The notes under the pieces were generated by a model, which did not search any database, was not told where the DNA came from, and saw only the letters and a program-made list of their open reading frames with translations. From the NCBI GenBank assembly GCA_905147135.1, contig LR990048.1:20382563-20446562 (forward strand): a stretch of DNA of 64,000 bases. The letters are read 5' to 3'. Shown piece after piece: positions 40,063-50,879 of the stretch. Each line of letters opens with the position of its first letter. Within the stretch, counting starts at the first letter, position 1. The DNA comes from Blastobasis lacticolella (lineage: Eukaryota; Arthropoda; Insecta; Lepidoptera; Blastobasidae). Position numbers and translations under genes: made by a program.

Positions 40063-41599
40063 TACGTCAGTATAGATATCTCAGGTCGCGGGCGCCCGCC
40101 TGCTGACCGCGTCCTACCCGTTCCTGTTTGAACGGTTCCGTAGACTACCATATAACACATCTGTGGCCCAATTTTTGAAACCGCTCGCATCCACGCAGCG
40201 CTCACGTGCGCTACCTATCTATTTCACACTCGTGGTAAGTTGCTAGTGATAAAAAAGACAAGCATAAGAAGGCGAGCGCTCAAAAATAGAGCCTCTGAAA
40301 GTGACCGTGACCGTGATCGCAGACCGCGTGTATTTGTGGGAGGCTTAAAAACCACAGTATCGTCATCGACAGTTTAAACCGGAAGCACAATACTCTAATT
40401 ACATTATATTTATTGACTACAAAGCATGAAACATTTATGAGAGATGTCGCCAGTTAAGTAATGCTGTCGTCGTCTTAACTAAAAGACGGGGCGAGGGTCC
40501 AATCCAATTTACTCAATAAAACTAGTAAATTTCTTCGAGGAAGCAATAAATTTTATATACCTACTTACCCTACGTTTATGCATATAACTACTGTTACTAC
40601 CGGTAAGGTTTACGATATGTTTTACTGTGCTTGTAAGCTGTAACATTCAGCTACATATCGAACATTGAAGTTGGGATATCAAATAATTTTGTAATAAACA
40701 TTTGATGCAATATTGTCGCAATTTTATATGAAGACGAAGTTTGTGACCGCTATTTTCAGTGGGATAAACTTTGGAGACGATGATATTGTGTTAATATGGC
40801 GTTGTTTTCTATCTTAAGATATTATGAAGCAAAGGCCCTTATAGATAAACATACACGAATTCTGCAGGGTTTGTCCCAAAAATTTTGGCAATTTTTGTTT
40901 CTATACTTACTGAGAGAAAGCTGTTTTAATATATGTCATAAAACACTCAAGGCTTCGATTCTGGTAAGGAATTCATATCAGTTGCAGTAATATTACAATT
41001 TCATCGCATGTCAAACGTGTGATTGTTATTCAAATGACAGATGTTGAGTTGCAATTTTCATGAGTTCGAACTCTTCCACAATTCGTTTTCTGATACTTTA
41101 CTTGCATTATGGTTTTATATGGCTGTTGGTACTCCAATAAATAAATAAATAAATTACTAAGATGCATTTTTCTTAGTTGTCAAACTGCCTTCAATTCTGT
41201 CAACGAAAACGTGTCAAAGGTCGAACAATGATTTAACTGCAATTTAACTGGGATGATGCTGGGACTGACTCGATACCTCGACGTAGTTATAGTAACATCA
41301 CAGTTACATTGTAACAAAATAACAACTGCATTGCACACCAGAATCGGTACCCAGTGCCACCACGTATAGTAGTTACTCACAAAGGTCGAATGTCTGTAGT
41401 TGTGCCATAACTGCGTAGTGCGTGTGCTCGGCTACACGTTTTCTACTTGATTGCTACGCACTATGCGGCACGACGCATATGCGTTTTCTGTCCGGTTTGA
41501 AAGTAATGACCCAGAGGCAACTGATAAGCGGACGACATACATACATGTCTACCTAGACAGTGTTTATTTATTCTTGGCATGAAAAAGCCCTCATCATAT
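40063..41599. other. Unassigned stretch
   Basis: GC-richer at 40080-40330, AT-rich after. Contains an (AAAT)n tract near 41135-41152. 40880-40930 is related to the gctttctgtcattag target of the 27597 SINE-A. No gene recognised. Confidence 0.3.
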
Positions 41600-41703
41600 C
41601 GATCGGAGGAAAGGCAGACAGTTCCACCAAGATAGCGCTTTAGAGCTTCTATTTCATCATTTGAGATAGAGGCAGGGATAAGCGCTAGGACGATGATGAT
41701 GAT
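41600..41703 (+). repeat. (GAT)n-tailed LINE 3' end
   Basis: ggcagacagttccaccaaga, gcagggataagcgctaggac and a gatgatgatga tail. The same tail occurs at 62695-62739. Confidence 0.55.
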
Positions 41704-41752
41704 TTAATTATTTCAAACACAAAACTTTAAACAATACTCTTTTAAATAGTAT

Positions 41753-42005
41753 TGTGTTTCTGCCGGTGAGTAAGGTTTCCAGTGCTCCATGGGTTGGGGA
41801 TTTGAGAAACCGTGGCTTTGGCAGTGGAGTGGCATTTGCCTTTTTGCTGCCAGAGCAACGTGTTATAGAGGTGGGCAACGCATTAGCGATATTCTTGGTG
41901 TTGCTAATGTCTATAGGCAGTGGTGACCACTTTCCATCAGGTTCCACTGTATGCCTAACGCATGACAAAAAAAAACGCTTACCTATAGTAGCCACAGGCC
42001 TCCCG
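41753..42005 (+). repeat. LINE 3' end (accatcaggtgg type)
   Basis: ttgccttttt gctgccagag, gtgggcaacgcattagcgat, gtgaccactttccatcaggt and a poly-A run. Orientation is opposite to 25505-25690 and 55715-55880. Confidence 0.6.
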
Positions 42006-42040
42006 ACCGACCTAACTGTTTGTCTTTGTGCCGTCTTAAT

Positions 42041-42508
42041 ATAGTTACAGGTATTTAACTCAAACTCAATTCAATAAATATTCATTGCAATAGGCAGTTA
42101 ATCTCTTGTCAAACGCAATACAATCACAGCACGCACTCCTTACCGCATTAAATCCGCCCCTTACCTATCGGTTCAAGAACTGTAGAAGCGGATTTTCCAC
42201 AAGCATCGCAAAGAACACTCCAAACACAATTTCAAGCGAGCAATGTACATACTACACAAGCATTCAACTTCGCCGTATAATCGTTTCGAGTTGAAAGAAT
42301 TTAATCACACAGCTGTGTTAGCTAGTCGAGCAATCCGTAATTTTGTTGCGAGTTCCCCAGCGTTTCGTCTCAGGCGTCTTTATACGGCTTTCTCATAATT
42401 CATCTCAATTTGCTTGTGATGCCAGGATTTCACCGGCGGGCGTGCCAGTGGAAAGATTACACCCGTATTCATAAACAATAGGTACTTTTTTATAATTCTA
42501 CGTAGTGA
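42041..42508. other. Unassigned stretch
   Basis: No gene or repeat recognised. Confidence 0.3.
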
Positions 42509-42639
42509 GGGAGCGTCGGTGGTCGGTTAAGATATCCGACTCGTAAGCGCGAGGTAGCGGGTTCGAATCGCACTGCTGTTATGTACCAATGAGTATTTTC
42601 TGAGTTATGTACATTAGTTGAATACTAACCGAAGATATT

Positions 42640-42704
42640 TATTTAAAAACTTTATGCACAGTTACGTACAAAGGCGGACTTAAAGCTTCATAGCTTCCTG
42701 TACC
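42640..42704 (+). mobile_element. 65-bp insertion in SINE-A
   Basis: tatttaaaaactttatgcac, acaaaggcggacttaaagct and tcctgtacc, flanked by agatatt at 42633-42639 and 42705-42711. Related sequence at 48185-48245 (actttatgcataaagtggca). Confidence 0.72.
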
Positions 42705-42824
42705 AGATATTACGGTGAGGGAAAACATCGTGATGAAACCTGCACTTTCAAGCGGCTGAATGTGTAACTAGGATCCTATTTGGTCACGTTCCTTCGGTAG
42801 CAGGTAGATTCTACCGTAATTATC

Positions 42825-42962
42825 TGTACGGCTAGCACGAGTTGCACGAGAAAAAGCGCGACATAGGTATTGCTATCTCTATCGTCTTAGTATTGAGAGA
42901 AAGAGACAAACGCTCTCTCGCGGCGCGAGCTTAGTCGCGGACACACTTGTGCTAGGGCCACA
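42825..42962. mobile_element. MITE-9 copy 2, inside SINE-A
   Basis: ctgtacggctagcac at the left pairs with gtgctagggccacag at the right. The body shares tattgctatctctatcgtc and ggcgcgagc with 24329-24474. Confidence 0.75.
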
Positions 42963-43047
42963 GATCTGCCATTCTTCAATAATAGTCAAGGCGGACACCA
43001 GGCCCTTGTGCATGAGAGCACAACCGGGACATTACCGCCAATTTTTT

Positions 43048-43270
43048 TTTATGCTTTGACAAACGAGCAGGCCCACCTGGTGGTTAGCGGTAACTGTCGC
43101 CCATAATATCTACGATTCATGCATTTAGGTTGCAGGCAACAAAAATGCAGAACCGCAGGTGCATTGTTATTGTGAAGTGTGAGGACTAAGATGAAATGCC
43201 TCATGTCTGTAATTGCGCTGGTTACCTTATCCTTCAAATCAGCATACAACACACACAAATTCATAACTTT
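43048..43270 (-). repeat. Dispersed family J copy
   Basis: Reverse-strand order: cgcccataatatctacgatt, tgcatttaggttgcaggcaa, gaaatgcctcatgtctgtaa, ttgcgctggttaccttatcc. It directly abuts the SINE-A tail. Confidence 0.62.
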
Positions 43271-43497
43271 TTCGGTTATAGTGGCAGCGGTGTAGACGAT
43301 ACCAATTTATAATTACGAAGCACTGGAGTGTTTATAATTGAAAATTCATGATAGAATATTGCTGACCATTTTCCAGAACAATAGCCACAATGTTTTGATT
43401 AATTTAATTTCCATTAAAATTGTATTATCTCCCAACTCGTAACTTGACTACATAATGTAATTATTTTTCCACGTGTACGCCGAAATATGTAAAATAA

Positions 43498-43800
43498 TAA
43501 TCATCTTTTCAATAATGTCCCGGTTGTGCTCTCGAGCACGACGACCTCCGGATTCCAGTCCGCCTTTACCATGATCCAGGATTTGGCGATCGGGTAATTA
43601 CAATGGAGCGACTACCATCTGACCTCCAGGACCCTGGTACCAGAGGAACCTGACCAGATTTTATAACGGTTACAAATTCAGTTTCCTGAATTTTCAGGTT
43701 TCATAATGATGTTTTTCCTCACAATAAGAGTATCGGTTAGAATTCAACTAATGTGCATAACTCAGAAAATAGTCATTGGTTGGCTGCAGCGGAATCCGTC
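43498..43800 (-). mobile_element. SINE-A, head truncated
   Basis: aataatgtcccggttgtgct, catgatccaggatttggcga, ttcataatgatgtttttcct and catggttggctgc-like end. It breaks off inside the tRNA-like head and then passes into accggta-rich DNA. Confidence 0.82.
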
Positions 43801-43811
43801 GCCGAATTATA

Positions 43812-43880
43812 TATGCGCAGTATTATACCGGTATTATAAAACCGGGTATTATAGAAATACCGGTAACTATTTTTCCGGTA
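43812..43880. repeat. accggta-rich palindromic repeat
   Basis: tataccggtattataaaacc, gaaataccggtaact and ttccggtattg. See 33795-33890. Confidence 0.45.
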
Positions 43881-44334
43881 TTGCGTAAGCGAAACGTTAC
43901 AAAAAGATCCACTGAAGCGTCTTACATTTTTATCTTCCTTTGATGTGTATTAAAAAATTCCTGATGAAATGATTCTGCAGTTCTGCTTACTTTGAAAAGT
44001 AAATTTAAAAGCGAATCCCTCATGCGGTCGCGTGCACGGGAGATTGATCTTTATGCTGTATGAAGTAGGAGAGCGAATCGTGTGGCTTACCTCTGGGAGG
44101 AATTGAGACAAAAATCCGAGCCGAAGCGATATAAAAGCTGAAGGTCTAGTTGAATCGGTAAGGGAGACTGCACACGAGGCGACGTGATTGCTTGCTTTTA
44201 CATCCTTTTTAGCTACCTCAACTGTAATTGATTTTATTTTCTACAGTTAACATAATTCCAGGTTCCATTCAGTTTAATAGTTCGCAAATATTGTTATTGG
44301 TATAATGGCAATAAAAATTTTTTATTATTGAGTT
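43881..44334. other. Unassigned stretch
   Basis: No gene or repeat recognised. Confidence 0.3.
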
Positions 44335-44582
44335 GCTTAGATTTTAAGATTAAAGTGGCTGAAGGTCTACTTGCTTGTTTGGTCACGTGTTGCATAAAGC
44401 GAATTAGTTGCGTGGATATATACGAAGGAAATAGATTCCTAAACATGCCGGTATCGAGAAAGAGGTACCGGGGAAGGCCTAAGAAGCGATGGACTGACAC
44501 CGGCACATGCCGATTTGAGGATGCTGACCAGGTCAAGTGGAGAAAGAGAAGGACTGCGGACCCTGACAGAAGCCAGTATTGA
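44335..44582 (+). pseudogene. RTE-like LINE ORF2 C-terminus
   Basis: The frame ending at 44582 contains GRPKKRWTDTGT and QVKWRKRRTADPDRSQY. Upstream, ttggtcacgtgttgcata is a degraded W-x-G-H-V-x motif in another frame. The A-D-P-(D/A)-R-S-Q ending distinguishes it from the remnant at 24553-24770. Confidence 0.65.
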
Positions 44583-44959
44583 CTGATAGGATGACGATGA
44601 CGATCAAGGAGCACATGTTTTCTGCTAGATTTTATCATAAGAAATTATTATTATCTTGTTTTAATCGGGCGGCAGTCTATCATAAATCCTGATAAAGTTT
44701 ATAATGTGAGTGTTTGTAAATACATTGTATTTACTTTGGATAATAGGATGGTTGTATGTGTGTTGCTAATTCAAATCTTAGAAAACATAGCCTATTATTA
44801 CTTGAGTACCGAAATGCGACTAGACTACTAGCCTAACCTACTATTCTACTAATATTTATTATAAATGTAAAAGTTCGTAAGCATGGATGTTATGATAGAA
44901 TAAATTTTAATATTTTTCGTGGTTATTCACTACACTTTCACCACACATATTATCGAGTT

Positions 44960-45073
44960 TGTTACCACGATTAGTACTGTTTTTACCTCGATATTTCGAC
45001 GCAGTTGCATACGTGCTCACGAGTAGACTACTGCCTATCAAGGTAAAAACAATACTGACAGCGGTAACAAACC
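44960..45073. repeat. Inverted repeat, 36-bp arms
   Basis: tttgttaccacgattagtac tgtttttacctcgata pairs with tatcaaggtaaaaacaatac tgacagcggtaacaaa around a 40-bp loop containing tttcgacgcagttgcatacg. The loop motif is a common lepidopteran repeat. Confidence 0.7.
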
Positions 45074-45321
45074 TGAAAATATTTTAGTTGAAAGTGTTAT
45101 GACGGATGTTTCGTAAATTAAAATAATCGCTCCCTCTGCCGCGGCCATTACAGCAGTCTGATATTATTTCTCGCGCGGCTAGCGGACAAAGCCGCGCTCT
45201 AATGAGTTTACTTCTCTTACAAATCCCATTGGCGGAACCCAGGGGTGGGTAGGGGAGGGGACTATGGGTCTAATCGTAATGAGATTATGAATTTTATCTA
45301 GTGTTATTGTTACACATAGTT

Positions 45322-45592
45322 AGATTCACACAGTGCTATCTAGCCCCAAGGTAAGCGAAGCTTGTGTTATGGGTGTTAAAAAACTGATAAGCTCACTCGT
45401 GAACTTTCTTATTAGTTTATAATTTCCGTTTATCGGTCCGGTAATTACTGATCCGCCAAATTCTGGAGCATGGGCAAGGCGGACCTCGGTCCCTAGTGCG
45501 CGAGAGCATAACCGGAACATTAGCGTCAAGATGATGATTTTAATATCGGGCGACATGTTAACCACTAAACCACTTAGTCGATCATAATGTAG
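45322..45592 (-). mobile_element. SINE-B interrupted by SINE-A
   Basis: 3' end cacacagtgctatctagccc and cgaagcttgtgttatgggtg at the left. The head gcgacatgttaaccactaaa ccacttagtcg at the right. A SINE-A 3' fragment separates them. Confidence 0.82.
45436..45541 (+). mobile_element. SINE-A 3' fragment inside SINE-B
   Basis: ccggtaattactgatccgcc, agtgcgcgagagcataaccg, acattagcgtcaagatgatg. A short tatcgg duplication flanks it. 5'-truncated. Confidence 0.78.
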
Positions 45593-45611
45593 ATAAATAG
45601 TAGTTAATAAA

Positions 45612-45760
45612 CATGATCCAATCTCGTCAGGTTCCCTTGTTAACAGGGTCATGGAGGTCAGATGGCAGTCGCTCCGCTGTGACTACCTGATCTGTTAAAT
45701 CCTGAATGATGGTCATGGCGGCTCCCGGGCCTTCGCACACGAGATCACAACCGGTACACA
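45612..45760 (+). mobile_element. SINE-A, 5'-truncated
   Basis: aaacatgatccaatctcgtc, aggttcccttgttaacaggg, gatggtcatggcggctcccg and gagatcacaaccggtacac. Confidence 0.82.
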
Positions 45761-46612
45761 CATCATAATAAAAATTTAAGTTTCTAAGGAGAATTCTGAA
45801 TTCGAGAATGTTTTACCCCAGAACCCAATAATTATTATCTTAATCCCGTCTTCTACCAGAATTCAGTTTCCTCTCGTCCTCCACTTCGCTCAATCTTCAA
45901 CATCCATCCATCGTAAACGGCACAACCAATTCCACAATATAATATTACCAATCCAAACAAAAGTTCCACCTGTCGACATTAAAATTAGCCGGCACGAAAG
46001 GCGTGTCATCGAAATAACTTGATTAAGTCCCTCTGAAAAGGAAAAAATACGTTGGTATTATTTGATTCGAGGCTTTTCGGCGCTTTTCGATATTATCGCA
46101 GCGACAGTCACGGAAGTAAAGTGGTTCAGGTTGAATCTGGCCATTTTATGTTGCTTTTATATTATTTTCCCTGTAAATAGCAGGTTAATTGTAAAGCTTC
46201 GTGCGTCCATTATATTAATAGCCGTGTATTTTGTTGTGTTTTATTCGGTTTTGTGGAATGGACAGGTTTTTGCCCAGGGCGGCATATTTTATTATGAAAA
46301 TGTTTTCTTCGGTTGGTTCTGATTCAGTTGTTTACCAAAATAAATGCAATTTAATTACGTTGTCGATGTTCCCTTTTAAGGGGTTAATCAAATATTAATA
46401 AATAATAACAAAATAGGTACCTATTGCATTATCGTTTACCTACACCGTTCGTGGAGGTCCGTGTCTTCGCAGTAAGATAAGACAGTTTTCATGATGCTGT
46501 GATAAATTCACCTTACATTGAGATGTGACGACTCATTACAGATAGGATAAACGTCGATTCTTTATACATAGTAGATATATAAGTATGTATAATTGAAATA
46601 TACATATATATA
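45761..46612. other. Unassigned; unexplained 86-codon open frame
   Basis: 46062-46322 (+) is open with a hydrophobic composition, but it has no recognisable family, no conserved start context and low-complexity codon use. Not called as a gene. Confidence 0.3.
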
Positions 46613-46788
46613 TACAGGATGTTGCATAATATGTGTATGAAACCGTGTACTGGATGGAGTGCTAAATGTATAAAGACGATAGGTACAATTATTTCACGTA
46701 CGACAGAAATAATTGTACCTATCGTTTTCATACGTTTAGCACTCCATCAAATTCACGGCTTCAGACATATATTATGTAACATCCTGTA
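46613..46788. mobile_element. MITE-2 fold-back form
   Basis: tacaggatgttgcataatat gtgtatgaaaccgtg pairs with its inverse at the right, and the central cgataggtacaattatttc is matched exactly by gaaataattgtacctatcg with a loop of about 10 bases. Both arms correspond to the left end of MITE-2 (36095 onward), so this is a left-end/left-end inverted dimer. Confidence 0.85.
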
Positions 46789-46910
46789 TACACGCATAAT
46801 TTATAAAGTTTCAGCAAAATCCGTCCAGTAGTTTTTGCGTGAAGGAGTAACAAATATCCTAACTTACACCCATCCTTATAAACTTTCGCATTTATAATAT
46901 TATGAGAATT
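46789..46910 (+). repeat. Dispersed repeat downstream of MITE-2
   Basis: tttcagcaaaatccgtccag, tagtttttgcgtgaaggagt and aactttcgcatttataatat. This resembles a widespread insect 3'-end repeat. Superfamily not assigned. Confidence 0.4.
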
Positions 46911-47221
46911 ACAAGATGTAAACTATGATATAAACTCATTTTCCATAAAACTCAGGCCCCATGTCGATACTTGTGTCGCGATACAATCACGTAGGCAGGT
47001 GAAAGTCAACAATTTGTATTTCGTAGGTAATTACAGAAGCCCGAAATATAGCAATTATTTCTAATCCGATGTCTGCGGTTTTTCTGAATATAAAAACACG
47101 AAATTACAAGCACGTTATTACTTTAATATGAGAAAGTACGAGGCTAAACCCACACACCCACACAGATTTAGTTACATGACCTTCTCATTGTTTTTATACA
47201 TTGGTTTTATAGAATCAAATA

Positions 47222-47480
47222 GACGACCTGAGTGGTTCAATGGTCAACATGCCGGTCTGCCACGCAAGTGGTCCCGGGTTCGATTCCCGGCCGGGCAGAA
47301 ATTGAAATGATGAATTTTAATTTTTGTTACGGGTCTGGGTGTTCTATGTATAATAAGTATGTATTTAAAAGTATTTATCTAGCATCTTATATAGCACCCA
47401 TAGTACAAGCTTTGCTTAGTTTGGGGCTAGATGGCGCTGTATGAATTTGTCCAAACATATTTATTTATTTATTTATTTAA
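47222..47480 (+). mobile_element. SINE-B reference copy
   Basis: Most complete copy: acctgagtggttcaatggtc (A-box region), cgggttcgattcccggccgg (B box), gaaattgaaatgatgaattt, acgggtctgggtgttctatg, acaagctttgcttagtttgg, ggggctagatggcgctgtat and a (TTTA)n tail. Confidence 0.92.
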
Positions 47481-47489
47481 CAGTTTATT

Positions 47490-47890
47490 GTACACAATAT
47501 AACAAATACAGAAAGTACAGATTAGTTATGACACAACAGGCATTACTTATCTCTAAAAGAAATCTCCTCCAGTAGGCCTACAAAAGAGATATGTTAAAAT
47601 TAAACGCAGATAAGACGTGCACAATGACTATAATTATAATACTATAACTAAATACGAACATAAAATTCTATACTGACTATACTAATATACCATAAAAATA
47701 TAATAAATATATACCATAATAACTAATACAATATAACGTAAAGGCATTGCGAATACTGAATTACATCTAGGCACACTGGGAAATGTAGTATTCTTTCACA
47801 CGTTTTTTAAAAATATGTATTGACTGACTATCCCGCACTTCGTGTGGGAGAGAATTCCACAGCCGGGCTGCATGAACAGTGAAGGAATAC
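47490..47890 (-). pseudogene. LINE ORF2 C-terminus and 3' UTR
   Basis: Minus strand reads FTVHAARLWNSLPHEVRDSQ then IFKKRVKEYYISQCA and stop at 47767-47769. The A-x-x-(L/W)-W-N-x-L-P-x-x-(V/I)-R block is the typical end of Jockey/CR1-group ORF2 proteins. The 3' UTR continues leftward, AT-rich, to the SINE-B tail. Everything 5' is missing. Confidence 0.78.
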
Positions 47891-48664
47891 ACATTTACTA
47901 ATTAATAATTAATTTTTAATATTTTGTATAATACATATTTATTTATTCCAATTTACTTTGAAGACGCAGGCATTCAATTTCTTCCTTTGCGAATGTTGGT
48001 GCTAAAATAAACCTTATTTGTTAGCAAAAATGCATGCAAGAATTCCCATATTGCCACTATGTGCATGCAATTTCCTTTGCTACGTCATATAAAGAGGATC
48101 TATTGAGACTTTGATATACAAGCCAAGACTGCAAATTCAATAGTAGTGCTAGGAAGCTACGAGAATTGTTTAATTTTTTATTTCTCACTTTATGCATAAA
48201 GTGGCACAAAGGTGGACTTAAAGAATAGTAGCTTTGTGTACCAGTCTACTCGAGAATAAGTAATAAAAATTGCAGGCGGTGCAATAAAGTTTACAATAAA
48301 TTTATTCTTATATAAATAAAAATACACCTAATTATAGGTGCCTACAAAAATTCACATACCGAAACTTAAAGCAAAAATACCATACAACCTCAATAAGTAG
48401 CAAAATCTACAGAAATACCACTTTCAGACAAGTTTACCACGAACTAAAATGAAAAAGAAACATGGAAAAGGAAAAAAGGAAAGAAATTAAAGTAGAGTAT
48501 TATAAAGAATCTAGGAAGTATATTACGACTATAATTATGTACCTACTTAGTTTTATGCAAATTATTTGTGTATTGCTGTAAAAATGTTGTGGTAGATGTG
48601 CGGCTTTTGACAGAGCGCGTAACTAGTACCTATACATCCGTGGCAGCCTTCGCGTGAGAGGTAC
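47891..48664. other. Unassigned; one short dispersed repeat
   Basis: 48185-48245 matches the 65-bp insertion at 42640-42704. No gene recognised. Confidence 0.3.
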
Positions 48665-48790
48665 TGAGCGCGCGCGAGTTCATGTCCATCGGGGTCGACC
48701 ATGGCGATGTATGGAGCCTTTAATAACTGCTACTCGCATTATTGAAGTGGTCGTGCCCAATGAACACGAACTCGCACTCGCAAGGCTCAA
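48665..48790. mobile_element. MITE-8 copy 2
   Basis: gagcgcgcgcgagttcatgt ccatcgg at the left, tgaacacgaactcgcactcg at the right, as in 16395-16575. The interior is diverged. Confidence 0.6.
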
Positions 48791-48809
48791 CTACTGTGGT
48801 GCACCAGGA

Positions 48810-48857
48810 ATACCTGTGGAACAGGTACATTTCTCAATGTACCTGTTCCACAGGTAT
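48810..48857. repeat. Perfect 20-bp hairpin
   Basis: atacctgtggaacaggtaca / tgtacctgttccacaggtat with loop tttctcaa, no mismatch. A perfect pair in otherwise decayed repeats implies recent formation or constraint. Confidence 0.92.
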
Positions 48858-48869
48858 GTAATAGCAATG

Positions 48870-49020
48870 TAGCAGTCCCGCGGGAGACCTAAGAAGCGAT
48901 GGATGGATGGAGTCCTGGATCGGGTTCGAGAGCTAACGGCTGATGACGGAAAGACGCAGAAGACCGGGCGAAGTCGAGGTAGAGGTAAGAATGCGGAACC
49001 TGGTAGAAGCCAGAACAGGT
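48870..49020 (+). pseudogene. RTE-like LINE ORF2 C-terminus
   Basis: RGRPKKRWMDGVLDRVRELT followed by an indel-shifted stretch and EPGRSQNR. Closest in pattern to 44335-44582. Confidence 0.65.
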
Positions 49021-49030
49021 AGATAGCTAT

Positions 49031-49534
49031 TATTATATTAGTGATGCTAAGTAAATGTTTATGATAAAAAAATTGGAACAATATAATGTAGGTAGGTAAT
49101 TTTCTGTAACTGCATGCACTCTCAGTACTTTATCTTATCATCACCTTTGTCAATGTTCTTTTTTTAAATGTTGTGTACAATTGTAATTGGGCATCAAATT
49201 TGTAACGGTTTAGAGATTAGAGCTGTCAGATATAAGATGATAATTTGTTGCCTGTTATTGTACCTACTTATCTAAAATAAAATAAAAATAAAATATGTGC
49301 GAAAATTCACACACCAAAGCCGCCCCGCCTGTGGTTTGTTCTTTGACTCTCAGTTTTATGATTTAATTTTTTTATTATACGCAGTGAAAAACGACCAGAC
49401 AGCCTATCTGAGGGCCTATCGGATATCTCAGTGGACAACTGAATTTGACATAAAAAAATCTGACACTACTCTAATTTGGTAGACGCTATTGCCAGTTTTC
49501 AACGTAAATGACGTGCTGTAGAATTATCTAGTGT
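49031..49534. other. Unassigned stretch
   Basis: No gene or repeat recognised. Confidence 0.3.
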
Positions 49535-49785
49535 CAAATACAGTTGTCAACTGAGTTAGCCAATAGCCCCGCTGATGGTAACCGGTAAGTGTCGCCCGTA
49601 ACATCTACGATTCTGCATTTAGTTTGCAGGCAACAAAAGTGCAGAACTACAGGTGCGTTATGTCTATGAGGACTTAGATGATATGCATTATACCTGTAAT
49701 TGCGCTGGCTACATCGAACCGGAACACAACAATGCAAGCATTGTTGCTTGGTGGCAGAAATAGTTAAGGCGGTGGTACTCATCCA
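49535..49785 (-). repeat. Dispersed family J copy
   Basis: gtcgcccgtaacatctacga, gtttgcaggcaacaaaagtg, cctgtaattgcgctggctac and aatgcaagcattgttgcttg in reverse order to 33985-34135. Confidence 0.62.
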
Positions 49786-49796
49786 GGTGTACTCTT

Positions 49797-49990
49797 ATTT
49801 ATACATACATACATACATACATAAAGCTCACGCCTGTGTCCCACAGGTGGGGTAGGCAGAGACTATGGACCGCCACTTTGCTCTGTCCTGACACAATTCC
49901 CTAGCCTCGCATATATCCACAACTCTTTTCATACATCTTCTTTTATTCTTACCACTTCGGACCCCAGCTTTTTACTCTTACTTATTTATT
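49797..49990 (+). repeat. Dispersed repeat with (ACAT)n tract
   Basis: A (CATA)n run at 49802-49822, followed by agctcacgcctgtgtcccac, aggtggggtaggcagagact and ccacaactcttttcatacat. I recognise the cacgcctgt...ggggtaggcagagact core as a common lepidopteran repeat. It is single copy here. Confidence 0.5.
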
Positions 49991-50045
49991 TATTTATTAG
50001 TTCATTACTCTTCAGGTTTGACAGAGTCCTACCACCTGATATTAT

Positions 50046-50734
50046 TAGATTGGCTTATTGTCTATTATTAGCATGGTTGCTTCGTATCGACGACAACCGC
50101 TCGCCAGTTACAAATAAATCCATACCATCAAACTATACCTTATACCCTCTTACATGTAGTTCCGTCAAACAAGACTCGTCTATAGAAATCCCTCTCCATT
50201 TCAAGTATCATAGGCGGCTTACAGCTCTGAGGGCGCTGCATACGGCTATGAGCGTTTAGCGTATGAAAGCGTATAACCGATGCTACGAATATCCCACAGA
50301 ATTTATACTCAGAGTCGTTCACTCTGCATCGCTCGTGGACGAAGCAAAAATGGCCGTGAAACACGATGCTTAAGAATGAATGTGGTAGGTAAAGGTGACA
50401 GTGACCGTCTGGATTTGGCCTCGCATTGCATATCTAAACAATATGGGTTAATTTTTTGGTAATATTTTGTTTCTTTTACTAACTATTTTGAGTCTTGATA
50501 ATAATATAGAATACTCTGTTGTACATACCTACTGGTGAACTGGTATTCAATACCGGACAGTATCTAGGGGAAGACCTAGCGATCTGTGCTACAGGTTTGA
50601 TTGTCAAATCTGCTGCAGACGTCAATTCTCTCACATTTTATGTATTTTATTTGAGTTTGTTATTTGGTAGTTGTGAAGAGAAAATAAATAATATATATTT
50701 TATTTATTTAATTATGAAGTTGCCAATATAAACA
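50046..50734. other. Unassigned stretch
   Basis: Small frames on both strands have no recognisable motif. Unrecognised. Confidence 0.3.
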
Positions 50735-50870
50735 TAGTCGATTCCCGCCGTCTGTTCCTATGTATATATGTACGTTTAGATCTTTAAAAATACGAAACAG
50801 ATTTTAATGCGGTTTTCAATAATAGATAAGCTAATTAAAGAGGCAGGTTTTTAAGCAAGAAAAAAGGGTA
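50735..50870 (-). repeat. Family N dispersed repeat
   Basis: cgattcccgccgtctgttcc, cagattttaatgcggttttc and aattaaagaggcaggttttt, the reverse of the family N 3' part. Confidence 0.6.
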
Positions 50871-50879
50871 TGTAGGGTT

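Larger units (their letters stand above)
42509..43042 (+). mobile_element. SINE-A split by two nested insertions
   Basis: Head with cgtcggtggtcggttaagat and gcgggttcgaatcgcac (B box), body to aatactaaccgaagatatt, resumption at attacggtgagggaaaacat, then after the second insertion cagatctgccattcttc and gcacaaccgggacattaccg. Confidence 0.87.

Noticed and set aside
46062..46322. 86-codon hydrophobic frame
   Set aside because: Composition follows from TTT/ATT-rich DNA. No signal, family or flanking gene structure supports it.
47222..47300. Possible tRNA gene
   Set aside because: Head of the SINE-B reference copy. The body and (TTTA)n tail follow directly.
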